A stretch of 64,000 nt of DNA from a virus (IMGVR_UViG_3300017917_004503:87374-151373), one strand, 5' to 3'; numbered from the stretch's first letter, positions 52,466 through 60,294 are shown. Notes: generated by a model not told the origin, from the sequence alone. Made by a program: numbers and translations.

Positions 52466-54007
52466 ATGATTAAGTTTCAAATTACAGAAGACCAGCAATG
52501 GATGCTATTAACGGAGGCATTGGATGAGGTTGAAAAAAAGCAAATTGAGATTTCACTGACCCAAAAAATCCACAATTTTTATTTCCATCCTCTTGTTAAA
52601 AAGAAGATATGGGATGGTAGTATATGCTTTATAGAGAAAAAGGGTACATCCTGGAGAATCCCTATTGGTCTATGGCGGGAGGTCCTACAAATAGGAGATT
52701 CTTACAACATAAAAATTGAAATTGAAGGTCTCGATAATCTCATTTTTTCAGAATTGACTTTGGAGGATTTTACTGATTGGGTTAATAAATTTTTCGATGG
52801 GTCAGATAAACCACCGAGAGATTATCAAATAGAAACCGCTTGGAAAATAATAAGGTTTAGATATTCAGTTTCAGAAGTTGCAACTTCCTCTGGCAAAACA
52901 TTAATATCTTTTATGGTTTTTGCTTGGCTTAAACAATTTGGATATATTCGAAAATTTCTTATGATAGTACCAAGCACGAATTTAGTTTTTCAGGGCAGCG
53001 ACGATTTCATAGATTATGGCATAGATAAATTGGGATCCAAAATACAGCAAATAGGTGGAGGATCAAAACTAAGAGATGGGTGTGATGTTGTTATTGGAAC
53101 TTTTCAATCCCTTGTTAAACAAGATCCTGAATTTTTTGATGAAGTTGATCTAGTTTTTGTCGATGAAGCTCATCACACAAATAGCATGTCAATAAAAAAG
53201 ATAGTTGCTAATTGTATGAAGTCTAAATGGAGATTTGGACTTACCGGAACTTTAACTAAAAAAGGAACTGCAGATTATCTAACAGTTCAGCAATTTCTCG
53301 GTCCTTTGATTGTAGAGATCCCACCAAGCTTTTTATTTGCCAATAACTACGCTACTCCTGTGAATATTAAAATCGTTCAAATGGATTGGTTAGAGACAGA
53401 ATACAAGAATAAGCTTGCTGATTTAAAACAGAATAATAAGAACAGTCCAACTGAAAATAAACTAGAGGGAAATGAATTCTATAATATAGAAAGGAAACTT
53501 GTCGTTGAAAGCCGGAAGAGGTTAAACTTTGTAGTTGATTTCATCAATAAAACCTCTAAAAATTCTTTGGTCTTATTTCAATCTGTAAAAGACGAGTATG
53601 GTAAACAGATCTGGAATATGTTAAGAGAAAAAAGCTCAGAAAAGGAAGTGTTTTATGTTGATGGTGAAACTAGTGAAAATCTAAGAGAAGAATTCAAATC
53701 TAGAATGGCATCAGGAACCAATAAAATTCTGGTCGCTACTTACGGAACTTTTTCTACAGGTATTTCGATAAATAACCTTCATAATATTTTTTTAGTAGAG
53801 TCTTACAAAAGTGAGGTTTTGATTAAACAAAGCTTAGGAAGAGGTATGAGAAAAATGGACGGGAAAGAAAAAGTAAACGTTATAGATTTTGTTGATGATT
53901 TTTCTACACCTAAATATCAAAATTATCTCATGAAGCACAGTGAAGCAAGAATACAGATATATCAGAAAGAAGGTTTCGAGTACAAGATATTTAAAGTAAA
54001 ACTTTAA
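52466..54007 (+). CDS. uvsW: UvsW-like SF2 helicase
   Basis: 513 residues, near T4 UvsW length (about 500). Motif I is ATSSGKT (139-145), motif II DEAH (233-236) in VFVDEAHHTNS, motif III FGLTGTLT, motif VI QSLGRGMRKMD, with the Q-like PRDYQIETAWKI before motif I. The N-terminal about 110 residues match the UvsW small domain (KIHNFYFHPLVKKKIWDGSI). UvsW is a DNA and RNA-DNA helicase that removes R-loops, remodels branches and shuts off origin-dependent replication late in T4. Gene order after a UvsY-like protein is as in T4. Confidence 0.88.
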   Translation: MIKFQITEDQQWMLLTEALDEVEKKQIEISLTQKIHNFYFHPLVKKKIWDGSICFIEKKGTSWRIPIGLWREVLQIGDSYNIKIEIEGLDNLIFSELTLEDFTDWVNKFFDGSDKPPRDYQIETAWKIIRFRYSVSEVATSSGKTLISFMVFAWLKQFGYIRKFLMIVPSTNLVFQGSDDFIDYGIDKLGSKIQQIGGGSKLRDGCDVVIGTFQSLVKQDPEFFDEVDLVFVDEAHHTNSMSIKKIVANCMKSKWRFGLTGTLTKKGTADYLTVQQFLGPLIVEIPPSFLFANNYATPVNIKIVQMDWLETEYKNKLADLKQNNKNSPTENKLEGNEFYNIERKLVVESRKRLNFVVDFINKTSKNSLVLFQSVKDEYGKQIWNMLREKSSEKEVFYVDGETSENLREEFKSRMASGTNKILVATYGTFSTGISINNLHNIFLVESYKSEVLIKQSLGRGMRKMDGKEKVNVIDFVDDFSTPKYQNYLMKHSEARIQIYQKEGFEYKIFKVKL

Positions 54008-54014
54008 AATTTTG

Positions 54015-54022
54015 GATATATA
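54015..54022 (+). promoter_or_regulatory. GATATATA octamer, candidate promoter element
   Basis: TTTTGGATATATAAAAGAAA lies 16 nt before the ATG at 54039, right after uvsW. It is a member of the recurrent octamer set. Confidence 0.4.
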
Positions 54023-54038
54023 AAAGAAAAAACTCGGA

Positions 54039-54569
54039 ATGAGACTCGAAAAATTTGATAATTTTACATCTAAAATTCAAGAAAATGAATATAGCTACTA
54101 TGGAGGAAATACTTCTTTTAGTCGCTGGCTAAGAAGAATTGATGATAAACTTGATAGTGAATATAGAAGTTTAAAGGGCGACGATAAACCTTCTAATGAT
54201 TTAGGAGCTAGAACCCTAAAGATGGCTTCCGCTGGTATTCCGCTCTTTTCTAGACTGATAACTAGCGGTGGTGCAGCTATAGCTGATTTCTTTTTTAAGG
54301 GAAAGGACAGATCTAGATATTCTAGAATGTCTAAACAAGAGCTCAGAAAACATAAAAAAGATGTTTTGGAAGATTGGGAGGAAGAGACCATTAAAAACAA
54401 AAAGGTTACCGAAAAAGACGCCGAGGAATTTTATAAATCTGGTGTTCTAAAAGGAAAGAAATATTTTGGTGAAAAATACGATCCAAGAACTCCCGAAGGA
54501 GACGATCAAAAAGAATACACTGAATACTTTACTTCAGCTATGAAAAAATATTACCAATCTCTCAAATAA
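54039..54569 (+). CDS. Hypothetical protein with capsid-targeting-like leader, 176 aa
   Basis: Family not recognised. The N-terminus MRLEKFDNFTSKIQE has an alternating hydrophobic pattern followed by residues 13-15 IQE, which fits a (L/I)xE prohead protease site. The body is basic and helical with a hydrophobic stretch about residues 60-85 (MASAGIPLFSRLITSGGAAI), possibly membrane-interacting, then charged helices (KQELRKHKKDVLEDWEEETI). Two nt separate it from the nucleotidyltransferase. May be an internal virion protein. Confidence 0.5.
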   Translation: MRLEKFDNFTSKIQENEYSYYGGNTSFSRWLRRIDDKLDSEYRSLKGDDKPSNDLGARTLKMASAGIPLFSRLITSGGAAIADFFFKGKDRSRYSRMSKQELRKHKKDVLEDWEEETIKNKKVTEKDAEEFYKSGVLKGKKYFGEKYDPRTPEGDDQKEYTEYFTSAMKKYYQSLK

Positions 54570-54571
54570 CT

Positions 54572-55504
54572 ATGCCAAAAAGAATATTAAATTTTTCACA
54601 TTTTGAAAGAATTTTTGAGGGAGGATCTGCAATCAAATCATCTAGGAGAATTCGTGAGGATGAGTTTGAAAAAACGCTAGAGACCATACAAGATTTACTT
54701 TTTCCTATTATCGGAATGGATCCTGAAAAAATGGGCAAAGAATATATTGTGATTGGAAGTATAGGTAAAAAGAAAGAAGCCTCTGATACTTCTGGCGATC
54801 TTGATATAGGTTATGATGGAGTTTCTTTTGCTAGAAGACAAGGAATTAGCTATAAAGAATGCTCAAAGAGAATGTATGAACTTATTTCGCAATCTCTTCC
54901 CGAAGTTTTAGGCTATGATATTGAAATTAAATATATGCCAGGTCTAAATATTACTAGTTTGGGATGGCCTATAGAGGGTGAGGAAAATAAAGGTGTGGTT
55001 CAACTTGACCTTATACCTTTATCTGATATGGATTGGGCTAAATTTATTTATTACTCCCCTGACTATAAAAAATCCGAGAGCAAATATAAATCTGCCCATC
55101 GTAATTGGCTTCTGGCTTCAATACTTTCAGCTAGAAAAAATGTCATAGAAAGAGACGAAGAAGGAGAGATAATGGATTATGAAAAACCTGTTTTAATTCT
55201 TAGCGATGGAATTTATTGGCATAAAAAGTCATATAAAGGATCTAGGATTCCTAGATTAAAACACTCTAAAAAAATTGAGGGAAGCGAAAGATTTATTACC
55301 AACGATCCTCAAGAATTTATAGACTTTACACTAGGTCCAGGATATACCCAGGAGGATGTTAAAACTTTTGAACAGGTTCTAAAGATTATAGAAGATCCTA
55401 AATTTGAACTTCATGATCAATTACCAGAAATAAAGGAAACTTTTCTCCAGTACTTAGAAAGAGTTGGATTGGAAATACCATCCGAAATAAATAGAATAGC
55501 ATAA
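54572..55504 (+). CDS. Pol-beta-like nucleotidyltransferase with capsid-targeting-like leader
   Basis: 310 residues. Leader MPKRILNFSHFERIFE, with IFE at 14-16 fitting a prohead protease site. The catalytic pattern of the pol-beta nucleotidyltransferase fold is visible: IVIGSIGKKKEAS, then SGDLDIGYD (DxD), then VVQLDLIPLSDMDW as the third acidic strand. The C-terminal part (RIPRLKHSKKIEGSERF, LGPGYTQEDVKTFEQVL) is typical of phage-encoded versions. The family transfers nucleotides to RNA, proteins or small molecules; substrate here is unknown. Twenty nt before the ligase-NMNAT fusion, suggesting a joint function. Confidence 0.65.
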   Translation: MPKRILNFSHFERIFEGGSAIKSSRRIREDEFEKTLETIQDLLFPIIGMDPEKMGKEYIVIGSIGKKKEASDTSGDLDIGYDGVSFARRQGISYKECSKRMYELISQSLPEVLGYDIEIKYMPGLNITSLGWPIEGEENKGVVQLDLIPLSDMDWAKFIYYSPDYKKSESKYKSAHRNWLLASILSARKNVIERDEEGEIMDYEKPVLILSDGIYWHKKSYKGSRIPRLKHSKKIEGSERFITNDPQEFIDFTLGPGYTQEDVKTFEQVLKIIEDPKFELHDQLPEIKETFLQYLERVGLEIPSEINRIA

Positions 55505-55524
55505 AAGGACCAAATTTTAAAAAT

Positions 55525-57546
55525 ATGTCAGGAATAAGCCATTTATATGATCTTTATAATAAGAAAGGAAAGGAGTTCATCAATGAACTTTTTACCAATT
55601 ATGTAACGGTAAACGAAAAAATGGACGGCTCTGCTTTCATGTTTGAGAGAGACCCAGAGACGGGAAAATTTACGTTTTATAAAAGAGATCAAAGAACTCC
55701 TATCACACTTATAGATAGGACACTCATGAAATATTATGAGAAACCCATTCAATACATAGAATCACTTCCTGTTCATATAATTAAGGAAATTCCCAGAGGC
55801 TGGAGATTCGGATTGGAATATTTCGCTAATAATGCCCCTGTTGAGATAGTCTATGACGAAATCCCTAAAAACAATCTCATTTTATCTTACATCCATAAAA
55901 GAGACGAAGATGGAAAAATTAGAGGAACCATACAAGAAAAAGAAAGTTTAGATAACTGGGCAGATCTTCTAGGTGTTGAAAGACCGCCTATTATCTTTCA
56001 GGGTTATCTAAATGATGAACAAAAAAGACAGATTGTAGATTTTCTTCAAACCCCTTTCGAAGATTTGTTACAAGAATATAAAACCAAAAGTTTTGTAGCT
56101 TTTATAGTTGGAGTTCTTAATCCTGAATTAAAGAAGACTGCTTTAAATTTTGATCTTGAAAAACCTATCGAAGGTATAGTTTTTAGATTCGGAGACGAAT
56201 CATCTGATAAAGAACCAATTCTATCCAAGATGGTTGATCCGATTTTCACAGAAATGGCTAAAAATAAAGCTAGAAAAAAGATAGATGAAAAACCAAGCGA
56301 TTTTCTAGGCTTAACCCTTTTAGATGTTATGAATTTCATCTTAGAAAAAGGCGTCAATAGTTTTGAATCTCGAGGTAAAACAGAGGATCAAAGATACATT
56401 TCTTTTATATCTGATGTTTTTTCCAAATTTCTTGATGAGTATGCTTATAAATACAAAGGGGCCGATTTTCAAGAACCTGAATATCTGAAGAAGGATGAAT
56501 TCAGACTTAATAAGTCACTTATAAACGATAAAAGGGTTTTAAGCTATCTTGATCAAGATGAATCCTTCGAATCCCTCTTTAAGCTTATTTTAAACTCTTT
56601 TAGGAAGATTAAGAAGAGATCCGGAGGAATAATTACCCCTGGTATAATAAATCAATTTAATGATGTTGTAAAGGACATAGAAAAGAAAGTCTCTGTGGAT
56701 CAACCAAAGCTTCAAATAATGGAATCCGAATTACCTTCTTTTATGGACTTTAAAAAGTTGAATTTTCCAGACAAGAAGGTAGAATATGTTACTTCGGAAA
56801 ACGAAGATCCAAAAGATGACCATTTTTACTCTTATAATGAATTCATAACTGCTTTAGAAACAATAGACACAACTCCTAAAAAAGAGGTTGTTGTTAATGA
56901 AGTTGACGAATCTGACAAAAAAGATCTCAAGGAGGTTAATCTTATAGTTGGTAGATTCCAGCCTTTTCATAATGGTCATTTAAAAATGGCAAAAGTTATG
57001 AAGGAAAAAAATGATTTACCTAGCATAGTTGCTGTTATACATCCTGGACACAACAAATCAGGAAAATCTCCATTTCCTCAGGATCTAGTTTCCAAATACA
57101 TGGAAAGTGTTGTTAAGGAAAATCCTGATGTGATCGAGGGTTTTTATATGTCACCTCGTGGACTTCTAGGAGTTCTTTACGGTAAAGCTAAAGAACTTGG
57201 ATATTCAATTAAAGCCATAGCAGCTGGGGATGATCGTTTAGATGACTATAAAAAGCAAGCTGAGTATCTTAAAAAAGCAGGTGGAGATTTCCCGGATGAT
57301 ATAGAAGTAGTTGAAACCCCTCGAACTACTAGTGGGACTGAAGTTAGAAACCATCTACAAAATGAAGACTATTTAGCTTTTAAAAAATCAGTTCCATCTG
57401 GAGTTTCTGCACTTTATAATCAACTCCTTTCTTCCGTAACTGGAAAATCTATACAAGAATCTGAACAAGTTCTACTAACAGAAAGCGATAAAGCCATAAA
57501 GCAAATGAAAAAGCTTTCCTCCGTTAAAAAAAATAACTCAAAATGA
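55525..57546 (+). CDS. Fusion of RNA-ligase-type nucleotidyltransferase and NMN adenylyltransferase-like domain
   Basis: 673 residues. The N-terminal domain (about 1-240) has the ligase motif I K32-M-D-G in VTVNEKMDGSAF, a motif III-like GWRFGLEYF, and motif IV IEGIVFRFGDE, as in ATP-dependent RNA/DNA ligases that form a lysyl-AMP. A helical middle (250-400) and a disordered acidic linker (400-470) follow. The C-terminal domain has GRFQPFHNGH (476-485), the HxGH nucleotidylyltransferase motif, and TTSGTEVR (601-608), the equivalent of the ISSTxxR motif, plus AAGDDR. This combination resembles NadM-type NMN adenylyltransferases. The two activities could be nucleic-acid repair plus NAD synthesis. 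The gene overlaps the next by 4 nt (ATGA). Confidence 0.75.
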   Translation: MSGISHLYDLYNKKGKEFINELFTNYVTVNEKMDGSAFMFERDPETGKFTFYKRDQRTPITLIDRTLMKYYEKPIQYIESLPVHIIKEIPRGWRFGLEYFANNAPVEIVYDEIPKNNLILSYIHKRDEDGKIRGTIQEKESLDNWADLLGVERPPIIFQGYLNDEQKRQIVDFLQTPFEDLLQEYKTKSFVAFIVGVLNPELKKTALNFDLEKPIEGIVFRFGDESSDKEPILSKMVDPIFTEMAKNKARKKIDEKPSDFLGLTLLDVMNFILEKGVNSFESRGKTEDQRYISFISDVFSKFLDEYAYKYKGADFQEPEYLKKDEFRLNKSLINDKRVLSYLDQDESFESLFKLILNSFRKIKKRSGGIITPGIINQFNDVVKDIEKKVSVDQPKLQIMESELPSFMDFKKLNFPDKKVEYVTSENEDPKDDHFYSYNEFITALETIDTTPKKEVVVNEVDESDKKDLKEVNLIVGRFQPFHNGHLKMAKVMKEKNDLPSIVAVIHPGHNKSGKSPFPQDLVSKYMESVVKENPDVIEGFYMSPRGLLGVLYGKAKELGYSIKAIAAGDDRLDDYKKQAEYLKKAGGDFPDDIEVVETPRTTSGTEVRNHLQNEDYLAFKKSVPSGVSALYNQLLSSVTGKSIQESEQVLLTESDKAIKQMKKLSSVKKNNSK

Positions 57547-58097
57547 AAAGATTAATATCAAATTTCTTAGACTTTAAAATTAATTCCAAATCTGTTAACG
57601 AGTCGGATGGTTTTGGTACCTCGTCATTCCTCTTAAGAAAACAGAGTGACGTGTATAACTATTTTTTCAATATTGAATCTGAAGAAACTAAAGAATCTAT
57701 CGGATTTCATTTAATTATAGGAAAATATTCTGGAAATGAAACAGTTGAAGGTCCTAAAAACTCGTATTGCGTTTTGACTCTCAATCAGATCTCACATGAG
57801 TTAATAGAGGATATTGCGATAGATAAAGAAGATGTTCCACAGTCAAACGATATGCAATTTACAGCAAAGGGCAACGACGTTTCGAGAATTATGGAATACG
57901 TCTCCAAATGTATTTTGAATTACCTGGAACTTAATCCTAAGATATTCATCATTTATGACGAAATACAAAACAACCTTACGTTCAAAGGAAAGGGAGAATA
58001 TCTCGAATTTATGAAGTCTATTATACTCTCATATCTCGGTCCTAAATGGTCAGTTCAACAGGGTTCATCAAAGAAATCTGTAATAATCAGTAGATAA
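57543..58097 (+). CDS. Hypothetical protein, 184 aa, coupled to the ligase-NMNAT fusion
   Basis: ATG overlaps the upstream stop (ATGA), indicating translational coupling. N-terminus MKRLISNFLDFKINSKSVNE is amphipathic and followed by SDG; the VNE at 18-20 is a looser version of the prohead protease pattern. The body alternates strands and helices (YNYFFNIESEETKESIGFHL, VSRIMEYVSKCILNYLELNP) and ends KKSVIISR. No motif of a known enzyme is recognised. Likely shares a task with the upstream fusion protein. Confidence 0.5.
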   Translation: MKRLISNFLDFKINSKSVNESDGFGTSSFLLRKQSDVYNYFFNIESEETKESIGFHLIIGKYSGNETVEGPKNSYCVLTLNQISHELIEDIAIDKEDVPQSNDMQFTAKGNDVSRIMEYVSKCILNYLELNPKIFIIYDEIQNNLTFKGKGEYLEFMKSIILSYLGPKWSVQQGSSKKSVIISR

Positions 58098-58151
58098 ATG
58101 AAACATTTTGGGATTTATCACATAAAAAATTAAAATCTAATATTTAAAATC

Positions 58152-58331
58152 ATGGAAAAATTCGAACAGATCAAAACGTTGATCGAACAAACACAAGGCG
58201 ACATTGACAAATTTTTTAGTAAAGGCAACAGCTCAGCAGGTACAAGAGTTAGACAAGCTATGCAGGAATTAAAAAAACTTGCCCAAGAAGTAAGAATCGA
58301 AGTTCAAGAAGCAAAAAACAAAAACGTCTAA
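58152..58331 (+). CDS. Hc1-type histone H1-like DNA-binding protein, 59 aa
   Basis: Found by reading the gap between 58097 and 58360. The frame runs from ATG 58152 to TAA 58331. The sequence MEKFEQIKTLIEQTQGDIDK, then FFSKGNSSAGTRVRQAMQEL and KKLAQEVRIEVQEAKNKN is very close in pattern to the small histone H1-like (Hc1) proteins of Bacteroidota, with the diagnostic 'GN..AGTR.R..MQ.LK.LAQ.IR.EV' core. These are basic helical nucleoid proteins. In a phage it could compact viral DNA or compete for the host nucleoid. Leader aatatttaaaatcATG is A/T-rich without Shine-Dalgarno. Confidence 0.8.
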   Translation: MEKFEQIKTLIEQTQGDIDKFFSKGNSSAGTRVRQAMQELKKLAQEVRIEVQEAKNKNV

Positions 58332-58359
58332 TTTTTCAAACCCTTAAAAAATATATAAG

Positions 58360-58599
58360 ATGAGCTATTACAAAGTAGTCGTAAATTTCGAATCTGGTGA
58401 AGTAAACAAAAACGGTGATCCAGTACACAAAAAAGCAGAATTTTTAGTTTCAGCAGAATCTGTAATAGAGGTTGAAAAGAAAGTCGCTGATTATATGGAT
58501 GGTACCACCGGAGGATCTGAAACTATCCAGATCTCAAAAACAAAAATAGAAGCTGTCATTTTTGACAAAGACAAGTACCATGAGCAACTCCTCAACTAA
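58360..58599 (+). CDS. DUF4494-like small protein, 79 aa
   Basis: The single-domain pattern YYKVVVNFESGEVNKNGDPV, then KKAEFLVSAESVIEVEKKVA, then SETIQISKTKIEAVIF resembles the Bacteroidota DUF4494 family ('w...kv.y.k....g....v.e.ylvda.s..eae....'). Biochemical role unknown. The last 20 nt overlap the start of the next small gene. Leader aaaaaatatataagATG. Confidence 0.5.
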   Translation: MSYYKVVVNFESGEVNKNGDPVHKKAEFLVSAESVIEVEKKVADYMDGTTGGSETIQISKTKIEAVIFDKDKYHEQLLN

Positions 58600-58753
58600 G
58601 TCTGCGGAAACGAGTTCGTATCCTCCTCCAAAGACAATCAGAAAGATCCAAAAAGGAGATAAAGGATATGCTTTCGTAAAGAAAGCTTTCAGTAAGGCCT
58701 TTGAAAACCAAATATTGAGTTTTCAAGATTGGTTAAAAAAAGAACCCATCTAA
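58580..58753 (+). CDS. Small basic protein, first of a tandem paralogue pair, 57 aa
   Basis: Start taken at ATG 58580; an upstream TTG at 58562 is in frame but would sit deeper in the previous gene. The sequence SAETSSYPPPKTIRKIQKGD, then KGYAFVKKAFSKAFENQILS, then FQDWLKKE aligns along its length with the following gene. Function unknown. Stop is directly followed by the ATG of the paralogue, so the pair is co-translated. Confidence 0.6.
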   Translation: MSNSSTKSAETSSYPPPKTIRKIQKGDKGYAFVKKAFSKAFENQILSFQDWLKKEPI

Positions 58754-58999
58754 ATGTCAAAGAAAGAACAAAGTGCAGAAACTAGTTTTTATGCTCCTCC
58801 TCAATCTCCTATTGCTATTCAACCAGGTGATACTGGATTTAAATTAATAGGTAAAGGATATAACAGATTCATCTGGACCTTTGGTGATTGGTATAAGAAG
58901 AAGAAAAAAATAATAGATCCCGATAAAAACTGGGATTTAGCTTCTAAACCAATAACTCCAAAGGAATGGGAGAAAAAACAAAAAGACCTATATCTATAG
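58754..58999 (+). CDS. Small basic protein, second of a tandem paralogue pair, 81 aa
   Basis: Residues 7-50 (SAETSFYAPPQSPIAIQPGD, TGFKLIGKGYNRFIWTFGDW, YKKKK) match the preceding 57-residue protein, then a charged extension follows (DPDKNWDLASKPITPKEWEK). The two probably arose by tandem duplication and diverged. The stop codon TAG lies inside the terminator stem at 58981-59008. Function unknown; the Pro-rich start and aromatic helix suggest protein binding. Confidence 0.6.
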   Translation: MSKKEQSAETSFYAPPQSPIAIQPGDTGFKLIGKGYNRFIWTFGDWYKKKKKIIDPDKNWDLASKPITPKEWEKKQKDLYL

Positions 59000-59008
59000 G
59001 TCTTTTTT
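58981..59008. terminator. Terminator overlapping the end of the second small paralogue
   Basis: AAAAGACCTATA and TATAGGTCTTTT flank a 2-nt spacer (so the real loop is slightly larger), with T-run after and A-run before. The last four codons and the TAG stop of the 58754-58999 gene form part of the stem. Confidence 0.88.
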
Positions 59009-59011
59009 GTT

Positions 59012-59019
59012 GATATATA
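59012..59019 (+). promoter_or_regulatory. GATATATA octamer, candidate promoter element
   Basis: TTGTTGATATATAGCTATAC lies directly behind the terminator and 8 nt before the ATG at 59028. If it is a -10-like element, the gene would be almost leaderless. Confidence 0.35.
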
Positions 59020-59027
59020 GCTATACA

Positions 59028-59834
59028 ATGGCAACTCCTAAGAAAGATTTTAAATCGACCTTAAAATTCTGTAAAAATTGCGGAGAACCGCTTGAATTAA
59101 AAGTATCCAGAGATCTAATAAGAAAAAATTTCTGTTCTAGAAGATGTAATGGGATTTTTAGAGGCAAAAAAGCATTTGAAGATCCTGTATTTAGAGAAAA
59201 ATTCATCTCATCTTCACACACTTTGGATGTGAACATGAAAAGATCCGAGAAAATGAAACGTGAAAATCATCCTTTATGGGTCGGAATGGATCTTAGAAAT
59301 TGTCTAAATTGTAATAAGGAATTCTCTTGCAGAAAAACGAAGAATAATAAATACTGTAGCCTTTCTTGCTCACTAAAAAAAATTCATCAGGATAATATAG
59401 GGGACAAAGTTGAAAAAATAGAGTATTCTTGTATTATCTGTGGAAATCCTTTCAAAAGAAGTATAAACTATAAATATAATCCACTCTATTGTTCTTATAG
59501 GTGTAATGGAATAGACAGATGCAAAAAAAGTAAAAAGAGTAGAACAGACATAGAAATTTTATTAGCCGGTATTTTAGAATCGATGAACCTCGATTTCATA
59601 GAACAGATAAATGTTAAGAATGTCTCGGTTGTTGATTTTTTACTTGATGATCTGATAATTTTTGCTGATGGCGAATACTGGCACAATTTACCAGGAAGAC
59701 TAGATAGAGATAAAGAACAAACCGAAAAACTTGAAAGATTGGGCTATAAGGTCTTTAGATTTTCTGGGGGTCAGATAAAAAATAACCCTGAATACATAAA
59801 AGAAAAAATATATAATTATTATGAATCAAATTAA
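59028..59834 (+). CDS. Zinc-ribbon Vsr/EDxHD-type endonuclease, possible free-standing homing endonuclease
   Basis: Start at ATG 59028; TTG 59007 is in frame but lies in the terminator. Three N-terminal zinc-ribbon-like modules are visible: FCKNCG...NFCSRRCNG, NCLNCN...YCSLSC, SCIICGNPF...YCSYRCNG. The C-terminal domain is a Vsr/DUF559-like nuclease: RTDIEILLAGILE, then VSVVDFLLDDLIIFADGEYW followed by H, then EKLERLGYKVFRFSGGQI. The E...D...H...layout fits EDxHD homing endonucleases. These enzymes move their own gene into related phages. The gene overlaps the next start by 14 nt. Confidence 0.7.
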   Translation: MATPKKDFKSTLKFCKNCGEPLELKVSRDLIRKNFCSRRCNGIFRGKKAFEDPVFREKFISSSHTLDVNMKRSEKMKRENHPLWVGMDLRNCLNCNKEFSCRKTKNNKYCSLSCSLKKIHQDNIGDKVEKIEYSCIICGNPFKRSINYKYNPLYCSYRCNGIDRCKKSKKSRTDIEILLAGILESMNLDFIEQINVKNVSVVDFLLDDLIIFADGEYWHNLPGRLDRDKEQTEKLERLGYKVFRFSGGQIKNNPEYIKEKIYNYYESN

Positions 59835-60219
59835 CGAAAAGTCCGTTAGCTCTGCACAACAAGCTCTAATGGGACAGGCTTATGCAATCAAGATTGGTTC
59901 TTTAGATCCTATGGACGTAGATCCTAAATACAGAAAACAGATCTTAGACTTAGTAAAAAACATGACTAAGAAAGAACTAGAGAAGTTTGCCAAAACCAAA
60001 CATAAAGACCTTCCGCATCACGTCGACGAGTCTGAAGATGTCAATAATGAGATGGAGGTTAGTTTAGAGCCTGTTGGTTCTTCAGATATGCCTAAGTTTG
60101 TACCGAAGGGACCCGGAAAAATAGTTCCTTTTCTAGATCCAGATTCTAAACAAAAGCTTAAAGGTAAGAAGAATTTGCAGAATTTGAAAGATTATAGAGA
60201 TTGGATCAACCAAAAATAA
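59821..60219 (+). CDS. DUF3008-like protein, 132 aa
   Basis: Residues 8-70 (VSSAQQALMGQAYAIKIGSL, then MTKKELEKFAKTKHKDLPHHV) match the DUF3008 pattern 'aaQ..mG..ya.k.G......k..a..m....l..fA.tkhkgLP'. This small domain is widespread in T4-like phages and of unknown function. The C-terminal half adds an acidic stretch and a short basic tail. Overlaps the endonuclease gene by 14 nt, so it was probably the older neighbour of an inserted endonuclease. Confidence 0.6.
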   Translation: MNQINEKSVSSAQQALMGQAYAIKIGSLDPMDVDPKYRKQILDLVKNMTKKELEKFAKTKHKDLPHHVDESEDVNNEMEVSLEPVGSSDMPKFVPKGPGKIVPFLDPDSKQKLKGKKNLQNLKDYRDWINQK

Positions 60220-60294
60220 TTTCTGAACTTATAGTTAGTGGCTAAATTTCCATCTAATTTTAAAATAGGTTAGAATAAAGAATATATAATATAC

